DNA from: Enterobacteriaceae bacterium | Lineage (GTDB): Bacteria; Pseudomonadota; Gammaproteobacteria; Enterobacterales; Enterobacteriaceae | Direction: 5' to 3' | NCBI GenBank assembly: GCA_022712475.1 | Contig: JALAGK010000563.1 | Span: 1 to 13,487 of the forward strand | DNA: 13,487 bases | Shown: positions 1-6,428 of the stretch, piece by piece | How positions within the stretch are numbered: position 1 is the first letter of the stretch | How the letters are laid out: each line of letters starts with the position of its first letter | Notes under the pieces: generated by a model | Databases searched by the model: none | Told to the model about the DNA's origin: nothing | What the model saw: only the letters and a program-made list of their open reading frames with translations | Translations under genes and position numbers: made by a program

Positions 1-395
1 GAATAAAATCTTTAATAATGGTTGGCGTACTTATGGTAAGTGGATGCTTTTCTCAGCGCCCACAATTTTATCCACTGGATGTCAAATTGAAAAATAACGC
101 GCCTTGTTTTAGTTTGCCATCCACGCCTACGTTAACGCCGCCTGTCACCAGTTACGGTCCCATTGTCAGCCTGAGAAAAGGCACCGAATGGCAAATTATT
201 TCGCCGCCGACGGCTGATACGCCCGACATCATCATGACAGAAGATTGCCAACAATGGCCTGAGATTAGCTGGAGAGCAGGCGAATACAGCATTGCACTTC
301 AGGCAATGAGCAAAAATGATACTGAACGCTATGTAGTAAGGTTTAAGTTGCAAACCAATAGCGATGGAAGTTTTAAACTGATTAAAAGTGAATAA
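1..395 (+). CDS. Small lipoprotein, putative T6SS immunity type (5' end outside window)
   Basis: The reading frame is open to the left edge of the window, so the true start lies upstream. The first ATG inside the window (18) would give an unusually short signal peptide, while the codons before it read I-K-S-L-I and continue the hydrophobic stretch. A lipobox V-S-G-C places the lipidated cysteine at about nt 45-47. It is followed by F and S, with no Asp at +2, which favours the outer membrane. The mature part is about 116 residues with a P-C-F-S-L-P stretch near its start, a second cysteine (E-D-C) and a mostly beta-like pattern. From memory this resembles the putative T6SS immunity periplasmic lipoproteins found beside hcp and vgrG genes. 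That role is inferred from family resemblance and position. It could instead be a structural lipoprotein, but it does not look like TssJ. Confidence 0.6.
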   Translation, partial: IKSLIMVGVLMVSGCFSQRPQFYPLDVKLKNNAPCFSLPSTPTLTPPVTSYGPIVSLRKGTEWQIISPPTADTPDIIMTEDCQQWPEISWRAGEYSIALQAMSKNDTERYVVRFKLQTNSDGSFKLIKSE

Positions 396-588
396 CGCTT
401 AATCAAAAAACACTTTTTATTACACGTTATACCGCTGAATAATTACTAACAACTGGCTGGCATGGTACGCCCGCCATAAAAGAGGCAGAGGTAAAATATG
501 GATGGTTTTATTCAGCCCCATGCTTTTGCGTTTGCCATATTACGTGCTTTTTCGAAAGCAATACATTCACAAACGAAGAGTAAATATT
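396..588 (+). other. Intergenic leader region upstream of hcp
   Basis: This stretch of 193 nt separates the lipoprotein gene from hcp. A possible -10 box, AATAAT at 438-443 (5 of 6 matches to TATAAT), has only a weak -35 match around 414-419, so I do not call a promoter with confidence. A small stem-loop at 545-560 (6-bp stem TGCTTT/AAAGCA with a TTCG loop) would lie in the hcp 5' untranslated region. A small ORF with its own ribosome binding site occupies 498-599 and is listed separately. There is no clear terminator after the lipoprotein gene. Confidence 0.4.
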
Positions 589-599
589 ATGGCTATTGA
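498..599 (+). CDS. Candidate 33-aa leader ORF overlapping the hcp start
   Basis: An AGAGG ribosome binding site at 487-491 sits 6 nt before an ATG at 498. The frame runs 33 codons to a TGA at 597-599, overlapping the hcp start (589) by 11 nt, the geometry expected for translational coupling. The peptide has a short hydrophobic core (F-A-F-A-I-L-R-A-F) followed by a Lys/Ser/Tyr-rich tail and resembles nothing I recognise. The sequence reads ATGGATGG, so a second ATG at 502 could use the same ribosome binding site; that one is in the hcp frame and would add 29 residues to Hcp. The ORF could be chance. Its coding status rests only on the start signal and the overlap. Confidence 0.3.
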   Translation: MDGFIQPHAFAFAILRAFSKAIHSQTKSKYYGY

Positions 600-1071
600 T
601 ATGTTCTTAAAGGTCGATGGAGTGACCGGCGAATCAAAAGACTCCAACCACGTTGGCTGGACTGATATTACCTCTTTTTCCTGGGGAGCTTCTCAGCCAG
701 GGAATATGGGTGTCGGCGGTGGCGGTGGTGCGTGTAAAGTTAATTTCAAAGACCTGCATATTAAAGCGCTTATCGATAAATCCACTACCGCTATCATGAA
801 ACACTGCGCCAGCGGTAAACACCTCAATAAAGTCGAGCTCTCAGTGTGCAAAGCAGGCGGTCAGCAGGTGGAATATGCACGTATTACGCTTGAAGAAGTA
901 CTGGTAACAAATGTGGAATATACCGGTAGCGATGATGGCGATACCGTTGGTATGGTCTATTCCTTCCAGGCTGCGAAAGTGAAACAACAGTACTGGGAGC
1001 AAACCTCTGCAGGCGGCAAAGGCGCAGAGAGCAGCGCCGGCTGGAATATCAAAGAAAACAAAGAAGCATAA
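589..1071 (+). CDS. hcp: Hcp, T6SS inner tube protein (TssD)
   Basis: Hcp forms stacked hexameric rings that make the expelled T6SS tube, and it also serves as a chaperone or carrier for some effectors. The 160-residue product opens with M-A-I-D-M-F-L-K and carries the family landmarks D-I-T-S-F-S-W-G, a glycine run (GVGGGGG) and F-Q-A-A-K-V-K-Q-Q-Y-W near the end. It closely matches what I remember of the enterobacterial SPI-6/E. coli Hcp type, and its length is normal. I chose the ATG at 589 because homologues begin M-A-I-D and a GAAGAG ribosome binding site precedes it. An ATG at 502 in the same frame would add 29 residues unlike any Hcp I know. The small ORF upstream overlaps this start, and a hairpin follows the stop. 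Hcp normally needs far more protein than the genes downstream, which fits partial termination after this gene. Confidence 0.96.
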   Translation: MAIDMFLKVDGVTGESKDSNHVGWTDITSFSWGASQPGNMGVGGGGGACKVNFKDLHIKALIDKSTTAIMKHCASGKHLNKVELSVCKAGGQQVEYARITLEEVLVTNVEYTGSDDGDTVGMVYSFQAAKVKQQYWEQTSAGGKGAESSAGWNIKENKEA

Positions 1072-1083
1072 TCTTTGCATTGT

Positions 1084-1109
1084 ATGGTCGGGGATTATTC
1101 CCCGGCCAT
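1084..1109 (+). terminator. Hairpin downstream of hcp (attenuator or 3'-end stabiliser)
   Basis: An 11-bp stem (1084-1094 with 1099-1109), containing one G-U pair and closed by a 4-nt TTAT loop, begins 12 nt after the hcp stop codon. The core is GGGGA/TCCCC. No T-run follows it (the next bases are CATCACC), so it is not a textbook intrinsic terminator. It could block 3' exonucleases and stabilise the hcp message, or give partial termination. Confidence 0.5.
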
Positions 1110-1313
1110 CATCACCCCAGGGTATAAAAAAGAAATCTAACCGGCTCACTAACCTAAATTTTAAAAAAATGCAGCAGATCGACATCAAGCATTACATCGT
1201 GAATAAATAATTCTTCCCGCAAGCTCCTTGGGCAAAAGGTTTGTCATTCATTCTGATGCAACACATTTTATCAGGCATAAAAAGCACTAAATTCTGATGA
1301 CAGGAAGAGGACA
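1110..1313 (+). other. Intergenic region upstream of the tagH-side genes
   Basis: These 204 AT-rich nt hold no convincing gene. Because a strong hairpin follows hcp, this is the most likely place for a promoter serving the downstream operon. The best match I can find is weak: CATAAA near 1276 with CTGATG 17 nt before it. A strong ribosome binding site, AGGAAGAGG at about 1302-1310, precedes the ATG at 1314. Confidence 0.3.
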
Positions 1314-1782
1314 ATGACACGTTTTGTACCTCTTTTTGACGAAGGATTTACCCCTGAAGAGCAGGATGAACGCTTGAGTCTTATACTTCATCGTCTCAAA
1401 GCACAGTTAATTACTTATGCAAAAATGCCGCTGCCACCGGAAGAGTGCTGGAGTTTCCTCCTGCTACCAGGACGTACTGAACAAAACCAGTTAGTACTAA
1501 TGGAACAAGACGGTGGACATGTTATGCGTACATCAATACGCGGGTTAAATGTCGTGCGCTTTTCACCCGCACACATTTCTGTGTCGTTGGCTCACCGACG
1601 CCTTAACACGTGAAAACGATACAACTTATCTGCTGGTGTTTGCGGCAGTCGACAACGTCTGCGAAGAGCAATTGTGTGACTGGACAGAGGCGATAATGGC
1701 CCGCAGCACACAAAGCGACAATTTGCCCGACTGGGCCTTACTGACTTTTGACGGCGGTTGCTTGCTGGAAGAGACAAACTGA
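1314..1782 (+). pseudogene. Unrecognised T6SS-cluster gene, frameshifted
   Basis: A strong ribosome binding site (AGGAAGAGG) precedes the ATG at 1314. The first frame codes 99 residues (M-T-R-F-V-P-L-F-D-E...) to a TGA at 1611-1613. From 1549 the next frame is open to a TGA at 1780-1782 and reads as ordinary protein (R-W-L-T-D-A-L-T-R-E-N..., Y-L-L-V-F-A-A-V). Dropping one T from the run of four at 1560-1563 joins the frames into one soluble protein of about 155 residues, without a signal peptide or membrane segment. The two frames can only be joined between 1549 and 1611. I do not recognise the family, and it lacks the usual N-terminal pattern of TagF/ImpM. It may have continued past 1782 (see the next entry). 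Alternatives are a sequencing error, programmed +1 frameshifting, or two small genes. Confidence 0.55.
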
Positions 1783-1985
1783 CGTCGCAACGTTTCATAA
1801 CGCTGCACATAACCAGCCCTCACCATTTACATTGCCGCTTCTCGTTGAATGCAAAGCGGTTACCACCGGCATGACGCTGCGCCATGCCTGAATTATCACT
1901 TTTATGGACAAATTTTCAGCCTCCGGTGCCGAATGCCTCATTCTGCCCCGTATGGGTCTGAACTCGCACACCAGGAACAGGTTCT
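1783..1985 (+). other. Gap before tagH, possibly the decayed 3' end of the preceding gene
   Basis: This 203-nt gap stands out next to an operon whose other junctions are overlaps or a few bases. One frame is open from 1745 to a TGA at 1889-1891 with ordinary codon choice, and another runs from 1884 (ATG) to a TGA at 1959-1961. Joining them to the preceding pseudogene needs two further +1 shifts, after which the original frame is restored. The result would be a protein of about 215 residues ending 24 nt before tagH. The evidence is suggestive only, since open stretches of 25 to 45 codons also occur by chance. An AGGAA ribosome binding site for tagH lies at 1973-1977. Confidence 0.3.
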
Positions 1986-3794
1986 ATGCGATTTACGATT
2001 ATTTCGGCAAACCACGCTAACCCGCCACCACAGACTGAGTATGACTTTTCTCCGCCGGGCGGCACGATCGGTCGCGGCAATGACAACAACCTGGTCCTGC
2101 CGGATAACGACCGGGCTATCTCGCGCCTGCAAGCTATTGTACACGTCACTCCTGATGGTAAATGCCTCTTCACCAACCGTGGCAATGTGACTCGGGTTGT
2201 GCTCAATAACATTGTGCTGGAACGCGGCCATCAGATTGAAGTACAGGACGGCGATATTCTGGAAATTGGTGACTACCGCATCCAGGTTGGCAGCACTCGC
2301 GCTGCCGCTCCACGCCATGCCAGCACCTTTCAGAGCGCAACGCCTGATATCACCGCTCCCGTTCAGGCAGGCGCACCAGCTTCTACTGGCGATTCCCCGC
2401 TCGATGGCCTGTTTTCTGAACCTGCGTCCGCTCGTCAGCCTGATATCGTGAAAGCGCCGCCTAAACCGCAGCCGCTTTCAGCATCCGCAGATGTTTCTGA
2501 TGAAATCTGGAACGACTTATTGCAGGAGTTCACTACTCTGCCTGCAGACAGCGGTCCTACCGGACCAGACATCAGCCCATTTGAAGCCCCTGCCGCACCA
2601 GACAGAAACCCGGAAAACCCGCTTGAGCACCTCATACCGCACGACGATATTGTGCTCCCGAGTAACATCGCCACTGACAAGCTGTTCAGTGAAGAATCAT
2701 TGTTTAAAAAAGAAACTATTTTAAGCAACACAACGCCAACGTCTCTCAATTCCGCCCAGACCAACGCCGATCCACTGCAAAATTTCACGCCAGATCGACA
2801 AAACACACTCGATCCGCTGGCGCTGTTTACCCAATCAGACAGACCAGGCAATAGTGACGATCCACTGGCGTTGCTTGCAGGTCAGGCCGCACCGCTGGCC
2901 CCAATGCAGGAGACGATTCACACATCTGTTGCGCCTGAACAAACGGGCGCACATCAACAGACATCGGCACCAGCACAACCCACGGTCTGCGAACCTGTAC
3001 CCGTTACATTGCCGCACAGCCTGCAACCTGCAACCGGCTACGACAACATCACGCTCCCAACCCCCCAGGCAGTCGTGCCCACAACTCAAGCTGCCAGTAA
3101 AGGACGCCTGCGTATTGATCCGGTACAGACAGCTGGCAGCACTATGCCTTGCGATACCCCGAGCAATGGCGAGGCACTTGATAGTGACATGCTTAACGCC
3201 CTGCTTGAGGGTATGGGACTGAGCGATATCCAGCCACAGCCGCAGTTTGACCGTGAAAGCATCCGCCAGCTAGGACAAATGCTGGGCATGTTTTCTCAGG
3301 GCACTGTCGCGCTGCTTTCCTCACGATCCATCCTCAAACGTGGAGTTAAGGCCGATATGACGATGGTGCTGGAAGATGCAAATAACCCGTTCAAGCTGTT
3401 GCCATCCGGCAAAACGGTGCTGATGCAAATGTTTGGTACCCGCATGCCAGGCTTTATGTCACCAACAAAATCGGTCCGAGATGCGCTTATTGACCTCCAG
3501 GCACATCAGCTCGGCATGATAGCGGGCATTCGCGCCATCATTGCGGCCATGCTGCAATCCTTTAACCCTGAACAACTTGAGGTACAGGCAAAACAGCATG
3601 GTGCGCTGTCCCGTCTGTCACTGCTTAACACCCGCAAAGCGGCGCTTTGGGATTTTTTCACCCGCCATTACGCCCAGACGGCAGGCGAAATTGAGGACGA
3701 CTTCCATACGCTGTTTGGCGAAGCCTTCCTGCACGCTTACGACATGGAATTGAATCAGTACAAGGATTCGCAAACCGGGGCTGAAAAATCATGA
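1986..3794 (+). CDS. tagH: TagH/Fha, FHA-domain T6SS scaffold protein
   Basis: This cytoplasmic FHA protein binds phosphothreonine and controls T6SS assembly; in P. aeruginosa H1 its homologue is a target of PpkA and PppA. The 602-residue product has an N-terminal FHA domain (about residues 20-100) with G29-R30, S46-R47-L48-Q49 in place of the canonical S-R-x-H, and N67/N74-N75 in the later loop. A linker of nearly 300 residues rich in Pro, Gln, Ala and Ser follows (about 105-395). The C-terminal domain typical of T6SS FHA proteins (about 400-602) includes the stretch L-I-D-L-Q-A-H-Q-L-G-M-I-A-G. The linker carries repeated [D/N]PLxx[L/F] motifs, reported as a finding. AGGA lies 9 nt before the ATG. 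The stop overlaps the pppA start as ATGA, so the scaffold and its phosphatase are translationally coupled. Confidence 0.93.
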   Translation: MRFTIISANHANPPPQTEYDFSPPGGTIGRGNDNNLVLPDNDRAISRLQAIVHVTPDGKCLFTNRGNVTRVVLNNIVLERGHQIEVQDGDILEIGDYRIQVGSTRAAAPRHASTFQSATPDITAPVQAGAPASTGDSPLDGLFSEPASARQPDIVKAPPKPQPLSASADVSDEIWNDLLQEFTTLPADSGPTGPDISPFEAPAAPDRNPENPLEHLIPHDDIVLPSNIATDKLFSEESLFKKETILSNTTPTSLNSAQTNADPLQNFTPDRQNTLDPLALFTQSDRPGNSDDPLALLAGQAAPLAPMQETIHTSVAPEQTGAHQQTSAPAQPTVCEPVPVTLPHSLQPATGYDNITLPTPQAVVPTTQAASKGRLRIDPVQTAGSTMPCDTPSNGEALDSDMLNALLEGMGLSDIQPQPQFDRESIRQLGQMLGMFSQGTVALLSSRSILKRGVKADMTMVLEDANNPFKLLPSGKTVLMQMFGTRMPGFMSPTKSVRDALIDLQAHQLGMIAGIRAIIAAMLQSFNPEQLEVQAKQHGALSRLSLLNTRKAALWDFFTRHYAQTAGEIEDDFHTLFGEAFLHAYDMELNQYKDSQTGAEKS

Positions 3795-4585
3795 ATATCA
3801 CTACTGCATCGCTAAGTGAACGGGGGGCTCGTGCCAGCAATCAAGACCAGGTAGGCGAAATACTTGGCTCCCGCGCCGCCTGCTTTATTGTCTGTGACGG
3901 TATCGCCGGTTTACCCGGTGGTGATACCGCCGCTCGTCTTGCCTGTGAAAGCATTGTTTCCCGTTTCAACGCTGAAGGCCATCTGAGTGCGCAGCATGTA
4001 CGCCAATATGTGAATGATGCCAACCAGGCTATTCGGATTGGGCAAAAAACTTCGCCAGATTATGCCCGCATGGGAACCACACTGGTGGGACTGTTTATCG
4101 ATAGGGATTATCAGCTCGCCTACTGCACCCATGCAGGCGACAGCCGCCTTTATCTGTTTCGCCGCGGCTGGCTGCATCACGTCACCATCGATCACAGTCT
4201 GGTCCAGCAGATGAAGGACGCGGGCCATGACACAGACGGCATCAACAATAATCTGCTCTATTTCGCCCTGGGCATGAACGACGACGGCCGCGAAGCAAGT
4301 TACAGCTACCTTGAACCTATTGAAGATGGAGACGCCTTTTTACTGTGTACCGACGGTTTCTGGCACGGTGTTAGCGAAGAACAAATGCAGCAGACGCTAC
4401 ATCTCGTCACAACGCCGCAAGAATGGCTGACGTTGATGAACCAACTCATTATCAAAAATAACGGCGATAGCCAGAGCAGGCAGGACAATTACAGCGCTCT
4501 TGCCGTCTGGATAGGCTCGCCCCATGACACCACATTGCTGCATTCCCCGGCGGATGCCATGCAATTCCTCTCTTCACGTGATTAA
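3791..4585 (+). CDS. pppA: PppA, PP2C-type Ser/Thr protein phosphatase
   Basis: PppA removes phosphate from threonines placed by PpkA and so turns T6SS activity down. The 264-residue protein shows the PP2C metal-binding and core motifs in order: N17-Q18-D19, D36-G37, G-T-T at 95-97, G-D-S-R at 116-119, D134-H135, T-D-G at 187-189 and D232-N233 close to the C-terminus. All acidic residues expected to hold the two metal ions appear present, so it should be active. There is no signal peptide or membrane helix, which fits a free cytoplasmic enzyme of the usual length for this family. Its start overlaps the tagH stop by 4 nt, and the next gene starts 12 nt after its stop. The matching kinase gene lies 8 kb downstream at the other end of the run. 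Confidence 0.95.
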   Translation: MNITTASLSERGARASNQDQVGEILGSRAACFIVCDGIAGLPGGDTAARLACESIVSRFNAEGHLSAQHVRQYVNDANQAIRIGQKTSPDYARMGTTLVGLFIDRDYQLAYCTHAGDSRLYLFRRGWLHHVTIDHSLVQQMKDAGHDTDGINNNLLYFALGMNDDGREASYSYLEPIEDGDAFLLCTDGFWHGVSEEQMQQTLHLVTTPQEWLTLMNQLIIKNNGDSQSRQDNYSALAVWIGSPHDTTLLHSPADAMQFLSSRD

Positions 4586-4597
4586 CCAAGGATTGTT

Positions 4598-5605
4598 ATG
4601 AAATGCTGGCTCTCAGGCTTCGCGTTGCTTATGGCAGCAACCAGTATCGAAGCCGTTGCGGAAAATTACCGTATTGTGCAATCACCTTCGCAAAAGCTGG
4701 ACGTCTGGATTGATGACATCAAAGACGACTCCGTCAAAAGCTGGTGTGCGAAGGAAATATCATTGCGTATTGTGACGAAAGGAAATAAAGAACCGGACGT
4801 GCTCAATCCTTTTATGCCGCGCCTGGGCACCTTACTGAGCAAACAATGTAGTAAGCTCACCTCTCTCTCATGGCACCTTACCGATACCGAAGGCGTAAGC
4901 CTTGCAACCGGCAGCGCCAGTGCAAGTAACAAGTGGCGCATGGCACAGAGCCAACAATCGCCTGACGTCCCGGAGCCCGTCATCACACCACCGGACTCGC
5001 CGCCCCAGGTGATAACAGCGCCTCTTTCACTGGACACCTCTCCCCTTGCCAACGATCGCCCCTGGCAAGAGTTTCGTTTGCAGGATGGCTGTATCCTGCG
5101 TGTGTTCTGGCAGGACAGCAATATGATCTCCGGCTGGTTCATTCCAGACGGCGGTAAAGACAATTGTGAAACCAGCCGCTGGTTGCACGGGCGTCGCAGC
5201 ATCGTGTTGCAAAGCGACAGCGGTGAGCAGGAAACGTTGCCTGCTACCTTTATTCGTGGTTTTACTTTGCTGGGAATGGCTGACAATAACGATCTTGAAA
5301 GTCTGTCCATCGTTACCGCCAATAACGAGCGTCTGGTCCTTGCCAGTAACCAGAGTCCACAAAGCTGGATGATCCTGCCCTATATCCCGGTCCTGAACGG
5401 CTGGCAAGCTCAGGGCACTATTGCCGTAGAGTTGCCTAAGCAGAAGGCACAGAACATCAGCCTGATGAATGAGCAGATTAAGCGCGCCCGCGACTACTGG
5501 TCAACGTGGCTACCCACGGGCGTACGCCAGCGCCTGCTGCTAATAGAGACACTTCAGCCACAGCTGCGCGATCCAGCGGCCAATGCCTGGAAAACCCTGG
5601 AATAA
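4598..5605 (+). CDS. Exported T6SS-associated protein of unknown function
   Basis: I do not recognise a named family for this 335-residue product. It has a clear Sec signal peptide (K2, hydrophobic core at about 5-16, A-V-A at 19-21 before E22), so the mature protein should be periplasmic, with no lipobox and no later membrane segment. The mature part has exactly four cysteines, C50 and C84 in an N-terminal domain (about 22-115) and C165 and C190 in a C-terminal domain (about 155-280). This suggests one disulfide in each. A proline-rich hinge at about 122-148 joins them, and a helical tail follows (about 285-335). An AAGGA site lies 5 nt before the ATG. The stop codon TAA forms part of the AAGGA site of tagJ. 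The tight operon position implies a T6SS role. A periplasmic partner of the membrane complex or the PpkA pathway is possible, but that is speculation. Confidence 0.8.
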   Translation: MKCWLSGFALLMAATSIEAVAENYRIVQSPSQKLDVWIDDIKDDSVKSWCAKEISLRIVTKGNKEPDVLNPFMPRLGTLLSKQCSKLTSLSWHLTDTEGVSLATGSASASNKWRMAQSQQSPDVPEPVITPPDSPPQVITAPLSLDTSPLANDRPWQEFRLQDGCILRVFWQDSNMISGWFIPDGGKDNCETSRWLHGRRSIVLQSDSGEQETLPATFIRGFTLLGMADNNDLESLSIVTANNERLVLASNQSPQSWMILPYIPVLNGWQAQGTIAVELPKQKAQNISLMNEQIKRARDYWSTWLPTGVRQRLLLIETLQPQLRDPAANAWKTLE

Positions 5606-5615
5606 GGACGTTGAG

Positions 5616-6428
5616 ATGAAAATGCTGAGTCAACTGCTAAGCGAAACCTCGCTGGCACAGGCACAGGTTCTTCTGGAAAATGATATTAAAGCCAACCCAG
5701 CAAACGCCAATCTGCGCGCTGCCCTGGTACAACTTTTATGCCTGAGCGGTAACTGGTCACGTGCGCTTACACAGCTTAAAAGCTGGCAGGCGCTGGCACC
5801 ACAGGCGGAACCAACGGTAACTCTGCTTGAGCAAACTATCGCCGCTGAACAACGGCGTGAGGCGGTGCTTTCAGGTCAGGGTCGTCCGTCCATGCCAGAA
5901 AGTCACTGGCCATGGCTTACACTCATGGCCGACGCCTTATCCCTACCCGTTCCTCAAGCCTGCGCACTCAGAGAACAGGCGCTGGAGCAGGCTTGCGCCA
6001 ACCCTGGTACCGCGACACAAACAGATGACAAAGAGCAGGTGTTTAACTGGCTCATGGACGGTGACACCCGCTTTGGCCCTGTCTGCGAAGCGCTGGTTAA
6101 CGACCGCTATTTCTGGCTGCCTTTCAGCGCCATTGCACAGATAACCTTTCAGGCACCGTCCAGCACCTTCGATCTTATCTGGCGTCATGCCCATATCCAA
6201 CTGCATGACGGTCACGAGCAGGTGTGCCAGATACCATTACGTTATCCCGTGACAAATTTACAAGCTGATAACCTCCTGCTGGCGCGCGCCACCGAATGGC
6301 AGGCGCTGCCAGCCAGCGATAGCCAGTACACTGGATACGGGCAAAAAGTGTTGATGGGTGAAAACAGCGAATATCCGCTGCTTAATCTGCAAACCCTGCG
6401 CTTCCAGACAGAAGACCGTGATGAATAA
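5616..6428 (+). CDS. tagJ: TagJ, ImpE/SciE-family T6SS accessory protein
   Basis: TagJ (HsiE1 in P. aeruginosa H1) is a cytoplasmic accessory protein that binds the sheath protein TssB and is linked to ClpV-driven sheath recycling. The 270-residue product has the expected length. Its N-terminal third is TPR-like and helical (residues about 1-85, with A-N-P-A-N-A-N-L-R-A-A-L-V-Q-L-L-C-L-S-G-N-W-x-R-A-L). A linker and the ImpE/SciE C-terminal region follow. I chose the ATG at 5616 because AAGGA at 5604-5608 sits 7 nt upstream; the ATG at 5583 would reach back into the preceding gene. The 3' end overlaps tssE by 8 nt (ATGAATAA). The position directly before tssE is common for this family. Confidence 0.88.
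   Translation: MKMLSQLLSETSLAQAQVLLENDIKANPANANLRAALVQLLCLSGNWSRALTQLKSWQALAPQAEPTVTLLEQTIAAEQRREAVLSGQGRPSMPESHWPWLTLMADALSLPVPQACALREQALEQACANPGTATQTDDKEQVFNWLMDGDTRFGPVCEALVNDRYFWLPFSAIAQITFQAPSSTFDLIWRHAHIQLHDGHEQVCQIPLRYPVTNLQADNLLLARATEWQALPASDSQYTGYGQKVLMGENSEYPLLNLQTLRFQTEDRDE

Noticed and set aside
401..422. A-run and T-run downstream of the lipoprotein gene as a terminator
   Set aside because: The possible pairing is only about five A-T pairs with a 3-nt loop, too weak to call.
1169..1210. 13-codon ORF in the gap after hcp
   Set aside because: It is very short, has no ribosome binding site and follows an A-run, so it is likely chance.
1314..1613. Identity as TagF/ImpM, a common neighbour of tagH and pppA
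   Set aside because: The N-terminus lacks the G-x-x-G-K-L-P-x-x-G-D-F pattern that family normally shows, so I left the gene unnamed.
2435..2851. 138-codon minus-strand frame opposite the TagH linker
   Set aside because: Its Ser/Gly/Val repeats are the reverse reading of the Pro/Ala/Asp-rich linker. No start signal was seen.
4666..5322. 218-codon open frame on the minus strand
   Set aside because: It is antisense to the exported-protein gene, which has a signal peptide, a ribosome binding site and tight operon spacing. The minus frame reads as low-complexity Ser/Arg/Leu with no recognisable domain.
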